From positions 1-64,000 of the forward strand of contig CABYWQ010000006.1 of NCBI GenBank assembly GCA_902522775.1: 64,000 nt of DNA, given 5' to 3'. The stretch's first letter is position 1, and each line of letters starts with the position of its first letter. Source of the stretch: Eutrophosalina sp902522775 (GTDB lineage: Bacteria > Bacteroidota > Bacteroidia > Flavobacteriales > Flavobacteriaceae). Below are positions 28,911 to 37,047 of the stretch, in pieces. A program made the translations under genes and the position numbers. The notes below the pieces were generated by a model. That model searched no databases. It saw only the letters and a list, made by a program, of their open reading frames with translations, and was not told the DNA's origin.

Positions 28911-30635
28911 TTAATTTCTTTCAAAACCATTGTAACTAACCCAATCAAAATCTGCATAAGAGTTTGTTTTTTGACCATTAGAGGTTGCGTAAATCCCAAC
29001 ATTTGCACCCGTGTACATCATTCCTAATAAAATATTATCAGGAGTTTCACCAAGTAACTCATACGAGTTACCTCCATCAACTGAAAAATGATACAAATAC
29101 TTACTGTTTTTAGATGTTATTTTTAACAATATATCACCATTATAGTTTTTCAAAAGTTTAGACTTATATGCTTTTACATCAGATCCTGATACACTAAAAC
29201 TAGAAAGATTAGGATTATTATCTCTCTTTTCACTTACACTTAATTTGATGTAGTTTTCTTTACCGATTTTTTGAACAGTTAAATTGATAAAATTTAAGTC
29301 TTTTTGATAAACACTAATTCCAGCTTCCTCCAAATGTTTTTTTGGTTTAAAACTCATTTTTGCTTCAAATTCAAAATCACTCTCTTTTTGAGTAAAACCA
29401 ATTACATTATATCTTCCTCGCAGTGAAAATGATTCAGGCTTAAGATATAGCCTTAAACTACCTTTGTTTGATGATAACGAGTAGGAATTTGGCAAAGGGA
29501 CTCTTCTATATATCCAATCCGGACTTAATTCATTTGCATCAAAATTTTCAATAAAATCGTTATTATAGAATTGATTTTTATCTTCAAATGGAAGTGGATT
29601 AATACGTTCCACTTTCCCTGTTAATGGAGCTGCTACTGGAAAATCAACATATCTTGGTTCCCATTTAGTTTCACTAACTTGTTCCCAATGAGAAATTTGT
29701 TCTTCCCAAATAATGGGTATTAAATGCGTTTCTCTTCCCATGTTTGAATGTCCATCAACATCATTTCTTTTTCCAAGAGCAACCATAAACCATCTCCCAT
29801 CTTCTAGTTCAACAAGATCTGCATGACCAGTGCTATGTACCCAGTTATATTTTGAAAGATGTCTTGATGTCAAAACAGGGTTTCTAAGTGAAGGTAAATA
29901 CGGTCCAAAAACGTCTTTACTGTAAGCCATCATAACTGCGTGATTGTGACCAGTTCCTCCTTCAGCAACCAATAGATAATAAATTCCATTAACTTTATAG
30001 ATGTGGGGTCCTTCAGTATGACTTTTATCACATCCTCCATCCCAAAGTGAATATCTGTCTCCAACCAATTCCCAATTATCTAAATCTAATTCTTGCACCC
30101 ATATAGCTCCAATTCCACTTTTATACATGTCTCCAGGTTGGTGTGTTCCAACAAAATACACTTTACCATTATCATCAAAAAATAAGTCAGGGTCTATACC
30201 TGGTGCATTTTCAATTACATATGGTTCTGACCAAGGTCCGGCTGGATCTTTTGCTGTAATAATAAAGTTAGTATTAGGAATTTCATTATGCATGTTCGTT
30301 GTGATGATGTAAAAAGTACCATTATTATACCTAATAGTTGGTGCATGAATACCACCATTCTCTTGGACAGTAACAAGATTAACATCGCTTGATGCTTGAC
30401 TAGGTCTATGCAATCCATTACCAATTAATTTCCAATTGACTAGGTCTTTACTGTGGTGAATTGGCAGACCTGGAAAGTACTCAAAAGATGAGTTTACAAT
30501 ATAAAAGTCATCACCAACTCTACAAATTGATGGATCTGGATATCCGCCTGTTATTATAGGATTAGTAAATGTATTTTGTCCATTTAAATGGAAACCAATT
30601 AAAATGGAAAATATAAAGGTAAATATGTGTCTCAT
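28911..30635 (-). CDS. GH43 glycoside hydrolase (beta-xylosidase/arabinofuranosidase-like) with C-terminal lectin-fold domain
   Basis: The 574-residue secreted protein begins with a signal peptide (to about residue 20). The five-bladed propeller shows GYPDPSICRVGDDFY (Asp34, general base), SSFEYFPGLPI, PGIDPDLFF near residue 147 (pKa-modulating Asp) and HTEGPHIY near residue 205 (general acid Glu). The opening is that of the GH43_10/11/12 group. From about residue 350 a concanavalin-like domain follows. It is the first enzyme gene after the susCD group, separated from it by a hairpin. The enzyme probably removes xylose or arabinose side groups; exact sugar unknown. Confidence 0.9.
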   Translation of the reverse strand: MRHIFTFIFSILIGFHLNGQNTFTNPIITGGYPDPSICRVGDDFYIVNSSFEYFPGLPIHHSKDLVNWKLIGNGLHRPSQASSDVNLVTVQENGGIHAPTIRYNNGTFYIITTNMHNEIPNTNFIITAKDPAGPWSEPYVIENAPGIDPDLFFDDNGKVYFVGTHQPGDMYKSGIGAIWVQELDLDNWELVGDRYSLWDGGCDKSHTEGPHIYKVNGIYYLLVAEGGTGHNHAVMMAYSKDVFGPYLPSLRNPVLTSRHLSKYNWVHSTGHADLVELEDGRWFMVALGKRNDVDGHSNMGRETHLIPIIWEEQISHWEQVSETKWEPRYVDFPVAAPLTGKVERINPLPFEDKNQFYNNDFIENFDANELSPDWIYRRVPLPNSYSLSSNKGSLRLYLKPESFSLRGRYNVIGFTQKESDFEFEAKMSFKPKKHLEEAGISVYQKDLNFINLTVQKIGKENYIKLSVSEKRDNNPNLSSFSVSGSDVKAYKSKLLKNYNGDILLKITSKNSKYLYHFSVDGGNSYELLGETPDNILLGMMYTGANVGIYATSNGQKTNSYADFDWVSYNGFERN

Positions 30636-30650
30636 AATATGATAAATTAA

Positions 30651-30689
30651 AAATCGGGAGAAATAGCTTTTAACTAAAACCCCCGATTT
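30651..30689 (-). terminator. Stem-loop, terminator or mRNA-stabilising hairpin between binding-protein and enzyme genes
   Basis: On the minus strand AAATCGGG (30689-30682) pairs perfectly with CCCGATTT (30658-30651), with a 23-base loop that can pair further (TTTT with AAAA). The right arm is followed by TTAATTT. It lies in the only sizeable gap (82 bases) in this run of genes. It could partly end transcription after the susCD group. Confidence 0.6.
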
Positions 30690-30717
30690 ATCTAAACTAA
30701 ATTAATTTCTTAAATTT

Positions 30718-31800
30718 TTATTCGCACTTAGTAATAAAGATAATGTCAGTGTCATAACCTGGATTTTTTACAACAATAGATCCATCTGCATTTGAAAAAT
30801 TCAGATGCAACTGAGTTATAACATTTCCATCGGGAACACCAAAGAATCCTGGGGGCCACATTGTAGCAGACCAAACATTACTTCCTGTAAGTGTCATCGG
30901 CGTTGCAGGTCCAGAAACAACTGTGCCATCAGCTAACATTACTTTAGCGTTCATATGAACTTCGTTAGCATCTAGTAATGCAGTAGTAGCGCCATCTTTA
31001 CCCTCTTTAGCATCAAATGATACAGTAAGAATATCATCAAACATATAAGATTCAGGAGCTATTGTTGCAGTATAAGTCGGTGCAGGACCAGTTAAATCAG
31101 TTGCGTCAGATCCAGCTCCAGTGATAACAATATTTTGGTAAAAAGTATCCCAGTGACGTGATTCAGCATCTTGAACGGACTGTCCCCAAGCATTCTCTTG
31201 CTTGAATCCATTTTGATGGCTACCTACCCAGTAACCTAATTGAGCACCACTATGTCCTGGGCCTACTGGAATAGTAACTGTAATTGTTCCATTAATACCA
31301 GCTGGTGATTTAGCATCAGCATCACTACCAACATCAACAGGGCTATCGGATCTAAAAGCTACCCACTCTACTTCACCATAATTCTCACCAATAGGTAAGA
31401 TAGCGTTCATGTCAGTAGTGTATGAGTTACCTGAATTTTCACCGTCAAGTCCTTTAGATTTATTACCCCAAAAAGATATATCTTCAGTATCAGCAGACAT
31501 AGGTCCAAATCCTGGACGGGCATCGCTAATTCTTAGAGGAGAGTCAAATTTTACAGTCGCAGTATTTTTAGCATCCCAAGTTTTTGGAACTAACATACCA
31601 AACCATAAAAATTTATAGTTCTGATTGTTTTGGTTTTCAGTAGATAAGTTAACATTTACTGTTACAGTCATCGTGTCACCTGCCTTAACAGAAGCAGGTT
31701 GAGTAACACCTGTTATGTCAAAACAAGATGTAACAAACAAGAATATTAATGGGAGTGCAATTAATCCCGCAAATATTTTTTTATAATTAATATTTTTCAT
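30718..31800 (-). CDS. PUL-associated outer membrane lipoprotein, DUF4961-like
   Basis: The 360-residue lipoprotein has a lipobox TSC near residue 26 followed by an Ig-like segment (PASVKAGDTMTVTVNVNL). It looks like the DUF4961 proteins that accompany SusCD pairs; this assignment is from memory of the family and not from a search. A second beta-rich domain (about residues 240-350, from TATIAPESYMFDD) may bind glycan, as SusE/SusF proteins do. It follows the 151-residue lipoprotein by 11 bases and ends just before the hairpin, so it closes the capture part of the operon. No catalytic motif is visible. Confidence 0.6.
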   Translation of the reverse strand: MKNINYKKIFAGLIALPLIFLFVTSCFDITGVTQPASVKAGDTMTVTVNVNLSTENQNNQNYKFLWFGMLVPKTWDAKNTATVKFDSPLRISDARPGFGPMSADTEDISFWGNKSKGLDGENSGNSYTTDMNAILPIGENYGEVEWVAFRSDSPVDVGSDADAKSPAGINGTITVTIPVGPGHSGAQLGYWVGSHQNGFKQENAWGQSVQDAESRHWDTFYQNIVITGAGSDATDLTGPAPTYTATIAPESYMFDDILTVSFDAKEGKDGATTALLDANEVHMNAKVMLADGTVVSGPATPMTLTGSNVWSATMWPPGFFGVPDGNVITQLHLNFSNADGSIVVKNPGYDTDIIFITKCE

Positions 31801-31811
31801 AGTCGTATATA

Positions 31812-32267
31812 TTATTTTTTAAAGTGGTATTTGTAAGTAGTCTCTCCACATCCCAGACTAAATTCAAGTCCAAGTGAGGTGTTGTTCATTCCGTAGAGAG
31901 GAAAAGACAATGCGACAGGCACAACATCTGTTCCATTCGTAAACTGAATACCAGTAGGTTTATAATCATCATTAAATGACCAACTTCCTGAACTAAAATC
32001 ACCAACCATTGTGGTTAATGTAGGAAATGGCATTGTCGTTGAGCTTAATGAAAAAGCACCATCTGAAATGGTCAAGTTTAATGCAGCATCAAAATGGCCA
32101 GCTAAACTAGTTCCATTTCTTTCAATACTGAACAAAGTCCAATCACCATTGATATCAGCTTTGTAATTAATTAATGCATCTTCTCTCACATCGTAAGAGC
32201 TTGATTCATCTTCACATGCAATAAGAAAAGCAAGTGAAAAAAATGAAAATAAAAGAATATTTCTCAT
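31812..32267 (-). CDS. Small lipocalin-like surface lipoprotein (DUF5004-like)
   Basis: The 151-residue protein has a lipobox at Cys18 followed by acidic residues (CEDESS), as in the surface-export signal of Bacteroidota lipoproteins. The remainder reads as a single beta-barrel of lipocalin type: GDWTLFSIERNG, then short strands, ending FSLGCGETTYKYHF. Such proteins accompany SusCD and DUF4961-like genes; a glycan-binding or accessory role is inferred. It lies 64 bases after susD. Confidence 0.55.
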   Translation of the reverse strand: MRNILLFSFFSLAFLIACEDESSSYDVREDALINYKADINGDWTLFSIERNGTSLAGHFDAALNLTISDGAFSLSSTTMPFPTLTTMVGDFSSGSWSFNDDYKPTGIQFTNGTDVVPVALSFPLYGMNNTSLGLEFSLGCGETTYKYHFKK

Positions 32268-32331
32268 AAAATTTAAATTTAAGTTATTTAGTTATAGTAT
32301 TTATTATTATAGTTTTTGTTAATTATTTTTT

Positions 32332-33693
32332 TTACCATCCATGTATATCTCTATCTTGAGTTGATATAGGATACACAAGAAGTGTATTATAGGTAGAAAA
32401 CGGAATAACTCCATTACCTCCTTCAGCAACGATATCTTTCTGCAGTCTTCTGGTATTGTAAAATCTATCACCCCATTCAAAACAAAGTTCAATTGATCTT
32501 TCGTTATAAATTATATCTAACATATTTTCTGTTGATGGAACTCCTGATATTAAACCAGCAGAAGCTCTGTTTCTTAACATATTGATATCTGCTACGTCAG
32601 CTGCGGATACAGACCCATTCTTCATGATATTAGATTCAGCTCTAGTTAGGTACATTTCAGCAAGTCTTAGAACTATATAGTCAGACGATACAGAAGGATA
32701 TTTTTTATCAATATATACAAGCCCATCTGCTTCAGTCATTAAACTACCAAATCTATTATCAGTAGGGTTTGCATTTCTTAGTTGTGCAATTAAACCGTAA
32801 GGATTTAATGAAGCAACTCCAGTATCTTTATCAGCTTTCATATTAGCATTCATTATGGTTGAAACACCAAAATTGTTTTCTGTTCTGTTAGTAATTATTG
32901 TATATATAGCTTCAGCTGATGAGTTTCCTCCTGAATATATATCAGCAACGTTGGCTTCCAAAGAATGAGCACCTGATGTTATAACTTCATTAGCTCTTGC
33001 ATAAGCTAAATCATATTCACCAAGATAGAAATACATTCTAGCTGCCATTGCGGTTGCTGCTTCATGAGTACTAACACCATCAGAGACAGCAAAATGTTTT
33101 CTTGCTTCCTCTATATCATACTTAAATTGAGCAATAAGTTCACTTCCAGTAGCTTGTGGCACTCTAGCATTTGTTCCTAAAACGGTAGTAACTAATGGAA
33201 CAGATTTTTGAGTAGTTGGGTGAGTGTAAGTCATATGAAACTGAAAATAAATTGCAGCTCTTAAAAAGTGCGCATCACCAAGTACTTGACTTTTTTCACC
33301 TGCAGTTCCATACATGCTCTCAACATCAGCATTCAGAACAGTATTAACTTTGTTTAATGTTCTGAAGCCATTTCCATATGAGTTTCCACTAAACATATTT
33401 GGAACACCCGTATTAGTCCATTTATAGTAAGGTGCCCAGTTCGCAGAATTCCTAACGGAATAATCTCTCACAAACCCAGATGTTATCATTGGTTGATATG
33501 CATAAAACCCTCTCATGTTATCGTATGCACCATTAATCAAAGCATTCATCGATGCAATATCTGTTAATTTATCAGCTGATAAACCAATTGATGGATCTTC
33601 TTCTAAAAAATCTTCACACGATGTAAATGTCAAAAATAAAACTGACAGAAGAAGTAAAATTTTATTTGTTTTAAATGTATAATTGTTTTTCAT
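32332..33693 (-). CDS. susD: SusD-family glycan-binding outer membrane lipoprotein
   Basis: The 453-residue lipoprotein has the lipobox SC followed by acidic EDFLEEDP (surface export signal), then the SusD_2/RagB TPR-rich core: LINGAYDNM, LGDAHFLRAAIYF near residue 140, YIVLRLAEMYLTRAE near residue 340 and IYNERSIELCFEWGDRFYNTRR near residue 400 (split here only for description). It forms a hinged lid over SusC and captures oligosaccharides on the cell surface. The gene lies five bases after susC. Confidence 0.95.
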   Translation of the reverse strand: MKNNYTFKTNKILLLLSVLFLTFTSCEDFLEEDPSIGLSADKLTDIASMNALINGAYDNMRGFYAYQPMITSGFVRDYSVRNSANWAPYYKWTNTGVPNMFSGNSYGNGFRTLNKVNTVLNADVESMYGTAGEKSQVLGDAHFLRAAIYFQFHMTYTHPTTQKSVPLVTTVLGTNARVPQATGSELIAQFKYDIEEARKHFAVSDGVSTHEAATAMAARMYFYLGEYDLAYARANEVITSGAHSLEANVADIYSGGNSSAEAIYTIITNRTENNFGVSTIMNANMKADKDTGVASLNPYGLIAQLRNANPTDNRFGSLMTEADGLVYIDKKYPSVSSDYIVLRLAEMYLTRAESNIMKNGSVSAADVADINMLRNRASAGLISGVPSTENMLDIIYNERSIELCFEWGDRFYNTRRLQKDIVAEGGNGVIPFSTYNTLLVYPISTQDRDIHGW

Positions 33694-33698
33694 TTTTA

Positions 33699-36600
33699 TT
33701 ATAATTTAATGTTAATACCTAGGTTTACTGATTTTGCTTGAGGAACCTGTTTCCATTTATCCATCAAATTTAGATTTCCTCCTCTTACATAATTTTCTGG
33801 GTCGTACATCGATCCAGGTGCATTTGTAAATGTTAAGAAGTTAGTAAATTTAGCAAATAAATCTACACTTTTCACCAAACTGCCATCTTGAATATTAAAC
33901 CTGTAGGCAATCGTTAAATCTCTCATTCGTAGATAGTCAATCTCTGCTACATATTCAGACGTTCTTCCCCATATTGTTGGATCAGTTGTTACTTTAGCTA
34001 CTCTTACTATTTCACCAGGGTTTCTCCATCTGCCTAGCTGACTTCTAAGTGGAGTTATATTCATTGAACCATAGGCAAACTTTCCTTGAATTTGCTCACC
34101 AGAAGCAATGTAAGTTTGACCGACAGAAAAATTCCATAGGGTACTAACAGACCAATTTTTATAAGTTAATCTACTGCTAAATCCACCTGTGAAATCAGGA
34201 TAAGGATTTCCAAAAGGCACTTGATTAGAATTTAAAAAGTTATTTAAAGAACCAAATTCTGCAACTGCCTCAGCAACAGTTAGATGTCTACCATCTAATG
34301 CTTGATATATATCCTGACCTGTAGCTGGTTCAACACCAACCCAAATTGGAATAGTTTGAATACCAATAGGCTTTCCAATGTATATGGAAGTTGTTCCAAA
34401 TCCAGGAATATCAATACCTTCAGCATTGTCTCCAATATCGATGACCTCATTTGTATTCCAAGCGTAGGTCAATTCAGCATCCCAAGTAAAATCATCTTTG
34501 TCAACAAGTGTAACTCCAACCATAGCTTCAATACCTTCATTTTTTATTTCTCCTAAGTTGGTTGTTACCTGAGTTAAACCGCTAAGTACAGTTACAGGGT
34601 AAGGCAGTAATAAATCTTGTGTTAATTTTTCGTAAACGTCAACATCCAATCTGAACTTACCATCAAACATTTGCATAGATAAACCAATATTTGTTTGTAG
34701 TGCTGATTCCCAACCAAGCTCGTCATCACCAATATTTGCTAGAGTGATTCCCGATGCACCATTATAGTTAGCTTGAGCATAATTGGAAACCCAGGCATAG
34801 TTACCAATTTCAGCATTTCCTGAAATACCATAACTAGCTCTTAATTTTAGGTAGTTAACTGTCTCTTTAATACCATCAAAAAATGGTTCTTCACTGATGT
34901 TATATCCCAATGAAACAGCTGGGAAAAGACCCCATCGTTTGTTTCTACCAAATACTGATGAACCGTCTCTACGAGCAGTTACGGATAATAAATATTTTCC
35001 ATCAAAATCGTAATTGACTCTTCCTAAAATTGATAAAAAAGTTTTCGCGCTCTCATTGTAATAACTTTCTACCACTGCTGCATCTTGAGGAGTTTTTAAA
35101 GTCGAATTTGAAAACCCGGTTCCTCTTATGTTGTTTACTTTAATAGTGTTTTTTGAAGCTTCAACACCTGCTAATACATCCAAACGATGTTTTCCAAATG
35201 TATTTCTGTAGTTCAAGAGATTTTTAAAATTCCATGAATTCCTAGAACCAGCCGATGAAAATGCTCGTGCTTCTCCATTACTATCAATGATAGAACTTAA
35301 ATACGAAGCATCATTATTATTGATACTGTTAATACCGTATTCAGCTCGGTAGGATAAACCATCTGCCAATTTATAATTTAAGAACCAATTAGCTAAAAAA
35401 GTTCTAGCTTTTGAATTATTTTCCCAGTTGTCAAGACTAGCTCTGACACTTCGCAAGGGGTTAAAATATGTTCCATCAGCCTTATAAACTGGATGAATAG
35501 GTAAATTTTGATTTGATCTTCCAAGTCCATTTTGTACTGGAACTGGACTGCTATCTATGTAAGTAAAGAATAATCTAGTTCCAATGGTTAGATCATCAGT
35601 AATTTTATGCTCAAGGTTTGTTCTTGTAGAAAGTTTTAAATATTCATTTCCAATAAAAATAGATTCCTCATCTAAAAAACTACCACTTATATAAAATTTT
35701 GTTCTTTCATCACCACCTGAAGCAGAAACATTAGCTCTGTATGACACTCCTTGTTGAAGTGCTTGGTCCTGCCAATCAGTATTTGTAACCTGGGCCTCAG
35801 CTTGAGTTAAACCATCAACTAAAACACCACTGTTTTGCCAAAACAAGGCTGGGTCTTCTCCAGAGTTGTACCAAGCTTCTTGTGCAAGCATTAAATACTC
35901 TTTCCCATTTACAAAGTCAATTTTTCTTGTTGCTTCTGAAATTCCAGTGTCGATTGAAATATCAATTTTTGTTTCGCCAGCACTACCTGATTTAGTAGTA
36001 ATTAAAACTACTCCACTTGAACCTCTAGCTCCATATATAGCGGTAGCGGCAGCGTCCTTTAAAATTTCAATTGATTGAATATCGTTTGGGTTAATTGAAG
36101 ATAATAAGTTTCCACCACCATCATCTATAAAAAAGCCTGCATTAGATCTGTCGCTTACAGCTCCGGACTCAAGAATGATTCCATCAATTACAAACAAAGG
36201 TTCTGAACTAGCAATTGCTGAGTTTGCACCCCTAATTCTTATTTTTGACTGAGATCCTGACATCCCTGAACCAGTCACAACTTGAACACCTGCGGCACGA
36301 CCTTGTATGGCCTGCTCAAAGGATGGTAAAGCTGTGTTTTGCAAATCTTCGCTTCTTATTTTTGAAACTGAACTAGAAAGATTTTTTTGGATAGTAGATC
36401 CATAACCAGTAACAATAACCTCATTAAGTTCAGTTGCTGACTCTAATAAAGTAATATCTAATTGAAGCTGACCAGAATAAACTACAGTTTGGCTGTCGAA
36501 ACCTAAGTAACTAAATTCAATTTCATCACCATTAGAAACCCCACTAAGCACATAATTGCCATCAAAATCAGAAAGAGTTCCACTTCCAGTTGTTAAATTG

Positions 36601-36746
36601 ATCACATTAGCGCCTGGTAAAGGCTCTCCTTCACTTAAAATAGTTCCTCTAAGTTCTTGAGCGTAAGAATTGAATCCTACAGATAAAATAAATAAAAACA
36701 ATAATATTGTTTTATGATTAATTGTTGAATAAATACTTTTTTTCAT
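33699..36746 (-). CDS. susC: SusC-family TonB-dependent oligosaccharide transporter
   Basis: The 1015-residue outer membrane protein has a signal peptide, a carboxypeptidase-regulatory-like domain (LRGTILSEGEPLPGANV to about residue 100), the TonB-box region NEVIVTGYGS, a plug with VIDGIILESG and SIEILKDAAATAIYGARGSSG, and a barrel of about 750 residues ending in SVNLGINIKL. It imports the oligosaccharides presented by SusD. It is the first gene of the long minus-strand operon and has a -7-like box 37 bases upstream. Base composition is less AT-rich than in the housekeeping genes to the right, as is common for highly expressed susCD genes. Confidence 0.95.
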   Translation of the reverse strand: MKKSIYSTINHKTILLFLFILSVGFNSYAQELRGTILSEGEPLPGANVINLTTGSGTLSDFDGNYVLSGVSNGDEIEFSYLGFDSQTVVYSGQLQLDITLLESATELNEVIVTGYGSTIQKNLSSSVSKIRSEDLQNTALPSFEQAIQGRAAGVQVVTGSGMSGSQSKIRIRGANSAIASSEPLFVIDGIILESGAVSDRSNAGFFIDDGGGNLLSSINPNDIQSIEILKDAAATAIYGARGSSGVVLITTKSGSAGETKIDISIDTGISEATRKIDFVNGKEYLMLAQEAWYNSGEDPALFWQNSGVLVDGLTQAEAQVTNTDWQDQALQQGVSYRANVSASGGDERTKFYISGSFLDEESIFIGNEYLKLSTRTNLEHKITDDLTIGTRLFFTYIDSSPVPVQNGLGRSNQNLPIHPVYKADGTYFNPLRSVRASLDNWENNSKARTFLANWFLNYKLADGLSYRAEYGINSINNNDASYLSSIIDSNGEARAFSSAGSRNSWNFKNLLNYRNTFGKHRLDVLAGVEASKNTIKVNNIRGTGFSNSTLKTPQDAAVVESYYNESAKTFLSILGRVNYDFDGKYLLSVTARRDGSSVFGRNKRWGLFPAVSLGYNISEEPFFDGIKETVNYLKLRASYGISGNAEIGNYAWVSNYAQANYNGASGITLANIGDDELGWESALQTNIGLSMQMFDGKFRLDVDVYEKLTQDLLLPYPVTVLSGLTQVTTNLGEIKNEGIEAMVGVTLVDKDDFTWDAELTYAWNTNEVIDIGDNAEGIDIPGFGTTSIYIGKPIGIQTIPIWVGVEPATGQDIYQALDGRHLTVAEAVAEFGSLNNFLNSNQVPFGNPYPDFTGGFSSRLTYKNWSVSTLWNFSVGQTYIASGEQIQGKFAYGSMNITPLRSQLGRWRNPGEIVRVAKVTTDPTIWGRTSEYVAEIDYLRMRDLTIAYRFNIQDGSLVKSVDLFAKFTNFLTFTNAPGSMYDPENYVRGGNLNLMDKWKQVPQAKSVNLGINIKL

Positions 36747-36763
36747 ATTATGAATTTAAAAAT

Positions 36764-36778
36764 GAAAAGAATGTTTTC
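36764..36778. promoter_or_regulatory. Imperfect inverted repeat near susC start of transcription
   Basis: GAAAA (36764-36768) and TTTTC (36774-36778) are separated by five bases. The half-sites equal those of the palindrome at 36829 but the spacing is wider. It lies just downstream of the susC -7-like box, where a repressor could block initiation. It could also be chance in AT-rich DNA. Confidence 0.3.
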
Positions 36779-36782
36779 GAAT

Positions 36783-36790
36783 CAAATATA
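36783..36790 (-). promoter_or_regulatory. Putative susC promoter -7 box
   Basis: The minus strand reads TATATTTG, an exact match to the Bacteroidota -7 consensus TAnnTTTG. The susC ATG follows 37 bases downstream, giving a short leader. No TTG at the expected -33 position was found, which lowers the confidence. Confidence 0.45.
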
Positions 36791-36828
36791 TAAATTTTTA
36801 TAATAAATATTATGTATTTGTTAATTTT

Positions 36829-36840
36829 GAAAACGTTTTC
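36829..36840. promoter_or_regulatory. Perfect palindrome GAAAACGTTTTC, LacI-family-like operator
   Basis: The 12-base sequence is fully self-complementary with a central CG, the form typical of LacI-family operators, including maltose regulators. It lies 38 bases upstream of the susC -7-like box. GH97 and GH13 in the same locus fit regulation by an alpha-glucan-responsive LacI protein, but no regulator gene is in the window. Confidence 0.5.
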
Positions 36841-36903
36841 TTATTTATTCCTCATACTAACTCTGTAATTTTTTAATCACTTACATCAAAAAGTATTATT
36901 TTT

Positions 36904-36919
36904 ACGAAATCATTTTCGT
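36904..36919. promoter_or_regulatory. Inverted repeat ACGAAA-N4-TTTCGT
   Basis: Six-base arms (36904-36909 and 36914-36919) are separated by TCAT. The GAAA/TTTC half-sites are similar to those of the operator-like palindrome 64 bases away, so the two might be bound by the same or a related regulator. No following T-run supports a terminator. Confidence 0.3.
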
Positions 36920-36965
36920 TAATTTTTTCTCATAAATTCCTTATATAAAAATTAAAATTATTTTC

Positions 36966-36995
36966 CAATCAATAATTAATTAAATCAATTGATTG
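36966..36995. repeat. Inverted repeat CAATCAAT / ATTGATTG
   Basis: Eight-base perfect arms (36966-36973 and 36988-36995) flank 14 AT-rich bases. It lies between the operator-like palindromes and the rocD -7-like box. Function unknown; a binding site or chance are both possible. Confidence 0.3.
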
Positions 36996-37036
36996 AATAA
37001 AAAATTCATTATGATTAAAAATATTTTATAAATACC

Positions 37037-37044
37037 TAAATTTG
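37037..37044 (+). promoter_or_regulatory. Putative rocD -7 box
   Basis: TAAATTTG is an exact TAnnTTTG match, but it ends only three bases before the ATG at 37048. Transcription starting the usual few bases downstream would give an almost or fully leaderless mRNA, or the real promoter lies elsewhere. No -33 TTG was seen. Confidence 0.3.
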
Positions 37045-37047
37045 CGC

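Larger units (their letters stand above)
36747..37047. other. Divergent non-coding region between susC and rocD
   Basis: These 301 bases are the longest stretch without a gene. They contain a -7-like box for susC, a GAAAA-N5-TTTTC inverted repeat next to it, the perfect palindrome at 36829, two other inverted repeats, and a -7-like box for rocD. An open frame of 72 codons on the minus strand from 37198 reaches into it, but it has no recognisable features. Confidence 0.8.
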
